Assembly (NCBI RefSeq): GCF_023158935.1
Contig: NZ_CP096121.1
Location: forward strand, 269,312 to 333,311
Source: Acinetobacter portensis
GTDB lineage: Bacteria > Pseudomonadota > Gammaproteobacteria > Pseudomonadales > Moraxellaceae
Length of the DNA: 64,000 nucleotides
Direction of reading: 5' to 3'
In this document: positions 59,654 to 64,000 of the stretch, in pieces
How the letters are laid out: each line of letters opens with the position of its first letter
Position numbering within the stretch: position 1 is the stretch's first letter
The notes under the pieces: model-generated
Seen by the model: the letters and a program-made list of their open reading frames with translations, nothing else
What the model was told of the DNA's origin: nothing
Database searches by the model: none
Program-made: the position numbers and the translations under genes

Positions 59654-59955
59654 TTTTTGCCGCTCAGCTGCCCTATTTTTCTGAGCGCACCTTCTAAAAA
59701 ATCAATTTGCAATGCCTGATGTCCTATCTTGGCATGTAGAGCTTTGAGGTCAATCTCAGGTTCTTGTTGTGCTGTTGGTCGTGAAAAAATATTGATTGAT
59801 TGCTCAAGCAGTTGATTTTTCCAATCAATTATTTGGTTTTGATGTAAGTCGAATTGAGTAGAAAGTTCAGCGAGTGTGTGGTCGCCTTTAATTGCTGCGA
59901 GAGCAACTTTAACTTTAAACTCTGCTGAATGATTACGACGTTTTCTTCGTGTCAT
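59650..59955 (-). CDS. IS3-family OrfA
   Basis: About 101 residues, MTRRKRRNHSAEFKVKVALA, HTH LAELSSEF-like LAELSTQFDLHQNQIIDWK and C-terminal zipper. Start chosen to match the MARR/MTRR start of paralogues. A6 run before ATGA is a possible slippage site. Confidence 0.85.
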   Translation of the reverse strand: MTRRKRRNHSAEFKVKVALAAIKGDHTLAELSTQFDLHQNQIIDWKNQLLEQSINIFSRPTAQQEPEIDLKALHAKIGHQALQIDFLEGALRKIGQLSGKK

Positions 59956-60043
59956 GGTTGACTCCAAAAACAAGCATTTCCCATGCTTATTGGGGAGTAG
60001 ATTATCACTTATAGGCGTGGTCTAAAATCCTAGAACCACATCA

Positions 60044-60460
60044 AAGATCCTCTAACTCACGATAAATCGTTTCTCGTCTGTAGCGATAACGATGTTCTTT
60101 ACCTTCAATTTGGGTCTTTTTGGCTCGGTTGATTACACTTGAACAATAAGAAAGAGCTTCTTGATGTGACAAGCTTGGAGTAAATTTTCTTGCACACTCA
60201 GCGACTTCATTTTCTAGTGCATCTGATATAGTAAACCAACTTAAAGCGTTTGCTAGATGGTACAACAATAGGTCACGCATACCAGCTGGTAGACCTGGGC
60301 CTTTTTTATTTAAAGCCACTTGGCACTCAATGATGATTAAAAGATCCTGATAAACAAGATACCAACGAGCATAAATACTGCCAGCTGTATTTGCTTTTCT
60401 GACAGGTTTTAATCCTTTATTAGCTCGAAGAACATTAATATCTCGGATCTTATCTTTATA
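60044..60460 (-). pseudogene. HTH protein, 5' part, truncated by miniature element B and IS3 copy 1
   Basis: Reads ITYKDKIRDINVLRANKGLK...RETIYRELEDL up to the IS. No start codon of its own remains; the first codons come from element B. See 58492-58755 for the continuation. Confidence 0.6.
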
Positions 60461-61227
60461 TGTGATTTGACAACACAAACGTAAACTGGACATTAAAGTC
60501 CTAAACTTTAACAATATAGTTGCAAACAAAGAGAGATTAAAAAAAATGTCAAATTTTACAGAAGCATATATTCCAAGTTTTGGATATGGTTGGTATAACG
60601 AATCTATTTCTTATGATGCTTTAACAGGTGTACATACATAAAAATCTATATGTAAAAACAGATCAAAAAGCTACTAATGGCAACCAACGAACAGATAATT
60701 CAAGTAACCCAAGTGGGTATCGTGTTAGAGCAGGGTTTGTTGATCCTAAAAGTGATAAAAGATTTTAGAATGTATCCGGTACACACTATGAAACCCTAGA
60801 TAATGGGTGAGCTGTTTCTCAATACACATCTGCAAAAGATTGCAATTTTAAATTTGGGCAGTTTTTATAAAATCTTATGAAAAAGAATAAAATTCTATTA
60901 ATAGTTCTTGTGGTTGGTATTATTGTTTTAGGTATTGTAATTTTTATAAAATCTCAAGCAGTTACAGAAACAAAAAGATTGGGTAACGGTGAAAATACCA
61001 ACCATAATGAAACGAGTTCATCTTCCAAACCATCTATCTAGTTTCCTTTGAAGAAGTTTTACCAATTTGGAAAGGCTAGGTTTACAACTATATTGTAAAA
61101 AACCGCTATTTTTCTAAACTGAAAAATCCATTGAGTTTAGAACTGTAATGTGGATTTATTCAATTAGATTTGATGTAAGTTGTTGATTTTACATTTTGCC
61201 AGTTTAAGACATTAATGTAAAAAGACA
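60461..61227 (+). mobile_element. 767-bp miniature element with Tn7-like ends, copy B
   Basis: Same as copy A with one visible difference (T to C at 60523, in the third TnsB-type site). Right flank CACGT equals the left flank of copy A. Confidence 0.7.
60877..61041 (+). CDS. Small membrane peptide in miniature element B (54 aa)
   Basis: Identical to the 48708-48872 product: one hydrophobic helix and a Ser/Asn-rich tail. Confidence 0.4.
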   Translation: MKKNKILLIVLVVGIIVLGIVIFIKSQAVTETKRLGNGENTNHNETSSSSKPSI

Positions 61228-61355
61228 CACGTATATACTTTAGAGCAAGCTCAGGTAGCATGGGATATGATGTGGTTCTAGGATTTTAGACCACGCCTAT
61301 AAGTGATAATCTACTCCCCAATAAGCATGGGAAATGCTTGTTTTTGGAGTCAACC

Positions 61356-61661
61356 ATGACACGAAGAAAACGTCGTAATCATTCAGCAGAGTTTAAAGTT
61401 AAAGTTGCTCTCGCAGCAATTAAAGGCGACCACACACTCGCTGAACTTTCTACTCAATTCGACTTACATCAAAACCAAATAATTGATTGGAAAAATCAAC
61501 TGCTTGAGCAATCAATCAATATTTTTTCACGACCAACAGCACAACAAGAACCTGAGATTGACCTCAAAGCTCTACATGCCAAGATAGGACATCAGGCATT
61601 GCAAATTGATTTTTTAGAAGGTGCGCTCAGAAAAATAGGGCAGCTGAGCGGCAAAAAATGA
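61356..61661 (+). CDS. IS3-family OrfA, copy 2
   Basis: Same sequence as 59650-59955; HTH plus zipper protein, intact. Confidence 0.85.
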   Translation: MTRRKRRNHSAEFKVKVALAAIKGDHTLAELSTQFDLHQNQIIDWKNQLLEQSINIFSRPTAQQEPEIDLKALHAKIGHQALQIDFLEGALRKIGQLSGKK

Positions 61662-62485
61662 TCGATAAGACCCATCAACTTTCGGTACGACAACAATCGC
61701 AATTGATTCAAATCAATCGCAGTACGTTGTATTACAAGCCCAAAGAGATTTCATCAACTGATTTGAGTTTGATGCGTCTAATCGATGAAATTCATCTCGA
61801 CTACCCATTTATGGGCAGTCGAATGATAAGAGATATGCTACAGCGTCAAGGACATAAAATAGGTCGGCGTAAAGTCCGACGTTTAATGCGCTTGATGGGA
61901 ATACATGCCTTGTATCCAAAACCCAATACCAGTAAGCCTAATCTTGCACACCGTATTTTCCCATATCTGTTGAAAAACATGGTCATCGATCACTCTAATC
62001 AAGTCTGGTGTACAGATATCACGTACATTCCTATGGCTAAAGGCTTTGTCTATCTGTGTGCAATTATAGATTGGCATAGTCGTAAAGTACTGGCTCATCG
62101 TGTATCGATCAGTATGGAAACAGACTTTTGCATAGATGCGTTGCAAGAAGCAATTGTGAAATATGGTTGTCCAGAGGTGTTTAATACAGACCAAGGCAGT
62201 CAATTCACAAGCGAGGCATTTTTGAATGAGTTAAAATTGCGAAATATCCGTATCAGTATGGATGGGAAAGGACGATGGATGGATAATGTAATGATTGAGC
62301 GTTTATGGCGCAGTGTGAAGCATGAGGAAGTCTATTTGAAGGCTTACGATACGGTTAAACAAGCAAAACAATCAATTGCTGAATATTTGGATTTTTATAA
62401 CACGATACGTCCTCATTCAAGCTTGAATAAGGCAACACCAAATGAATTTTATGATCGACATTTACCAAAAGTAATGGCAGCATAA
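61658..62485 (+). CDS. IS3-family transposase OrfB, copy 2
   Basis: Same sequence as 58826-59653; catalytic DDE residues present, intact. Confidence 0.9.
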   Translation: MIDKTHQLSVRQQSQLIQINRSTLYYKPKEISSTDLSLMRLIDEIHLDYPFMGSRMIRDMLQRQGHKIGRRKVRRLMRLMGIHALYPKPNTSKPNLAHRIFPYLLKNMVIDHSNQVWCTDITYIPMAKGFVYLCAIIDWHSRKVLAHRVSISMETDFCIDALQEAIVKYGCPEVFNTDQGSQFTSEAFLNELKLRNIRISMDGKGRWMDNVMIERLWRSVKHEEVYLKAYDTVKQAKQSIAEYLDFYNTIRPHSSLNKATPNEFYDRHLPKVMAA

Positions 62486-62620
62486 TTTAAATATTTAGAG
62501 CGGATTTATCACTTATAAAACTAGATTGAGTGGTCTAATTAACGGAACCACATCAATAACGCACGGTCCATAGATCAACCGATCGCCGTGCACCACGTTC
62601 GCAAACATATTGTATGAAAG

Positions 62621-62893
62621 GTGGACTATCAATATATCCCCTCGATCTCACAAATAGATGATCCTTATATCAAGTATGTGGCGCTTGAAAAGGATAATTT
62701 AGGTTTATTGTGCGATGGAAATGACGTCTTTTGGTTAGACTTTGCCACGGGCAAAACCAGTACAGATTTTTCTTCTGCTACAAAACTTCGGTATGACCAG
62801 GCCCTTTCGTTAAAAGATCGCTATATTCTTCTTCCTTTTAATATAGCCGATGCACATAAACGACTGCTTTTGTGTATGTCCAACTTAAATTGA
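62621..62893 (+). CDS. Hypothetical protein (90 aa)
   Basis: GTG start after GAAAGG: DYQYIPSISQIDDPYIKYVA..., no recognised domain. It begins two bases after the decayed small gene, in the operon downstream of the SNF2 helicase. Its tail overlaps 62838-63689 on the other strand by 56 nt, so one of the two ends may be altered. Confidence 0.55.
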   Translation: MDYQYIPSISQIDDPYIKYVALEKDNLGLLCDGNDVFWLDFATGKTSTDFSSATKLRYDQALSLKDRYILLPFNIADAHKRLLLCMSNLN

Positions 62894-63689
62894 CCAACAA
62901 ATTAGGTTCTTTATCCATAGCGAATAGATCTGAATAAACATTAAAGTTTTTACCCAAAAATGCATTGTGTAAGAAGTGAATAAGGTCTAGATCCACGTAG
63001 TTAACCGTAGACACAATCTTTAAGTATTCAGACAAAGCTTTAAACATCGGTGTTAGCTCTGCGATGGCACGGCTAAACCGCTGTTCTGATTTATGCTCTC
63101 TATATTTTTCAAAGCCATTTTTCAAAATCCTTTTGAGCTCTGCATCATCAAATGGAATATTTGAATAAAACTCACCAGTACTAAGATCTCCAAAATTAGA
63201 CATAAAGTTATCAATCACGGGTAATTTACGTTCTAGAGATAAGCGCTGCGTTGATCTGATTAATTTAATGAATGAATAGAAAAACGGTAAGAAGCGTCTG
63301 TAGTAATCATAAATGACCTCTGCAAGCTTACGATCGCGAACATCAGCATTGATGGGTACACATTTAGGATATTGCGTAACAAAATTGGGTTTCTGCAGAT
63401 AAATGGTTAGGTCCTTAAACACCTCAGCACCATTTAGGCGATTAGATTTAAGAAATGACCAATCTACCAAGTCATAATCTACTGCACGAATCTCTCTTAG
63501 ATTTAATTCATCAAACTTAAAGTTGAGTAGGCGTAGGTAATCTACAAAATTAGCCAAGTACCATGGCTGAGTTTTATCGATGTTGTATTCAGGATGACTA
63601 TCAATGTCCAAGTGATTTAATAAATTGGTCCACGACTGGTCAATTCCAGCCAAATTAACTTGTTTGTCTATTCGATCAGGGGTAAGCAT
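62838..63689 (-). CDS. Hypothetical protein (283 aa)
   Basis: MLTPDRIDKQVNLAGIDQSW...; soluble, helical, with DYYRRFLPFFYSFIKLIRST in the middle. Start at 63689 preferred; the open frame extends to 63797. Not recognised. Confidence 0.55.
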   Translation of the reverse strand: MLTPDRIDKQVNLAGIDQSWTNLLNHLDIDSHPEYNIDKTQPWYLANFVDYLRLLNFKFDELNLREIRAVDYDLVDWSFLKSNRLNGAEVFKDLTIYLQKPNFVTQYPKCVPINADVRDRKLAEVIYDYYRRFLPFFYSFIKLIRSTQRLSLERKLPVIDNFMSNFGDLSTGEFYSNIPFDDAELKRILKNGFEKYREHKSEQRFSRAIAELTPMFKALSEYLKIVSTVNYVDLDLIHFLHNAFLGKNFNVYSDLFAMDKEPNLLVNLSWTYTKAVVYVHRLY

Positions 63690-63890
63690 AGTAATCCCAA
63701 TTGTATATACTAATTCGTAAGAAATTAGATACATTGTATCAATAATTCCTAGAATAAATATTCTTTTAAATTTTTTAACAATTCTAATTCGCCACACAAC
63801 AAAAATGCTTATTTACTGAGCTAAAAACTTATATCCAATTAATTAAAACCCTATATAATTATTTTAATACTCTAATTCGTGTGAGTTGTT

Positions 63891-64000
63891 ATGATTAGTG
63901 ATCCAATCGAAATCGCAAAATTAAAACAAAGCATCTTAGATTTAAGAAACAATATTTTTCCTCCACAAAACCTTTTAACGGTTGATGGATTACCAATTTA
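63891..64000 (+). CDS. Start of an unidentified gene, cut by the window edge
   Basis: MISDPIEIAKLKQSILDLRN then NIFPPQNLLTVDGLPI. TATAATTATT at 63853-63862 may be its promoter. Too short to identify. Confidence 0.5.
   Translation, partial: MISDPIEIAKLKQSILDLRNNIFPPQNLLTVDGLPI

Larger units (their letters stand above)
58756..60043 (-). mobile_element. 1288-bp IS3-family element, copy 1
   Basis: Ends TGATGTGGTTC / GAACCACATCA, TSD AAG on both sides (58753-58755, 60044-60046). Identical in sequence to copy 2 at 61268 but inverted. Related to the truncated element at 5418. Confidence 0.9.
48292..61227. mobile_element. Composite transposon-like unit with Tn7-type miniature ends carrying a type III R-M cassette
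   Basis: Two directly repeated 767-bp elements (48292-49058 and 60461-61227) bound a 12.9-kb unit whose outer flanks carry the 5-bp duplication CACGT. The inner flanks do not match (GGAAC and TTATA). Thus the whole unit moved together, or an episome carrying one copy recombined into a resident copy. No transposase is inside, so it would need a Tn7-like transposase in trans. Confidence 0.75.
61268..62555 (+). mobile_element. 1288-bp IS3-family element, copy 2
   Basis: Same element as copy 1 in opposite orientation, TSD ATA (61265-61267, 62556-62558). Independent insertion into the small backbone gene just past the composite unit. Confidence 0.9.

Overview
The window looks like part of a large Acinetobacter plasmid. 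It is AT-rich and carries ISAba125 in a complete TnaphA6 aminoglycoside-resistance transposon, an ISAba11-type IS701 element, UmuDC, an H-NS-like protein, phenol hydroxylase genes of the Acinetobacter/Pseudomonas type and a long run of small hypothetical genes typical of Acinetobacter megaplasmids. No replication initiator, partition or conjugation genes are recognisable here, so the plasmid reading is inference.

Layout. 1-2440: start of a lincosamide nucleotidyltransferase gene cut by the window edge, then a truncated GC-rich ISL3 element carrying a permease and an ArsR repressor, inserted in phenol hydroxylase gene dmpL. 2440-3280: dmpL fragment, dmpK, a sigma-54 promoter and a likely enhancer site. 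3280-6260: IS3 element, a resolvase and a second, truncated IS3 element. 6210-13050: an operon of two cytosine-C5 methyltransferases; the second is split into three exactly rejoinable pieces by two insertions, one carrying a chromosomal msrA'-lipoprotein-DUF4105-folA segment next to an IS5 element. 13100-42500: about 30 mostly unknown genes, nearly all on the minus strand, with umuDC, a tRNA-like sequence, TnaphA6, ISAba11, a PP-loop/PAPS-reductase-like protein, a Fic/VbhA-type pair and an H-NS-like protein. 42890-44760: an AcrVA2-like protein next to a solitary Cas6e-like protein. 44950-48175: overlapping operon SprT-like metallopeptidase, PD-(D/E)XK-like protein, SNF2 helicase. 48292-61227: a composite transposon-like unit bounded by two 767-bp miniature elements with Tn7-type ends and a 5-bp target duplication, carrying a four-gene type III restriction-modification cassette. 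61268-64000: IS3 copy and the interrupted backbone.

The most striking signal is that many of the minus-strand genes between 13 and 42.5 kb share the same upstream architecture: a bipartite palindromic repeat (CGYWWRCG-RTG next to TTTTAATTGATTAAAA), a promoter with a GAAAAGTT-like -35 region 19-20 bp before TATAAT, and a small 5' leader hairpin whose stem varies by compensatory changes, followed by AAAACTTGGAG and the start codon. This suggests a plasmid-wide co-regulated gene set. A Cas6e-like hairpin-RNA-binding protein and an H-NS-like protein encoded in the same region are conceivable, unproven regulators.
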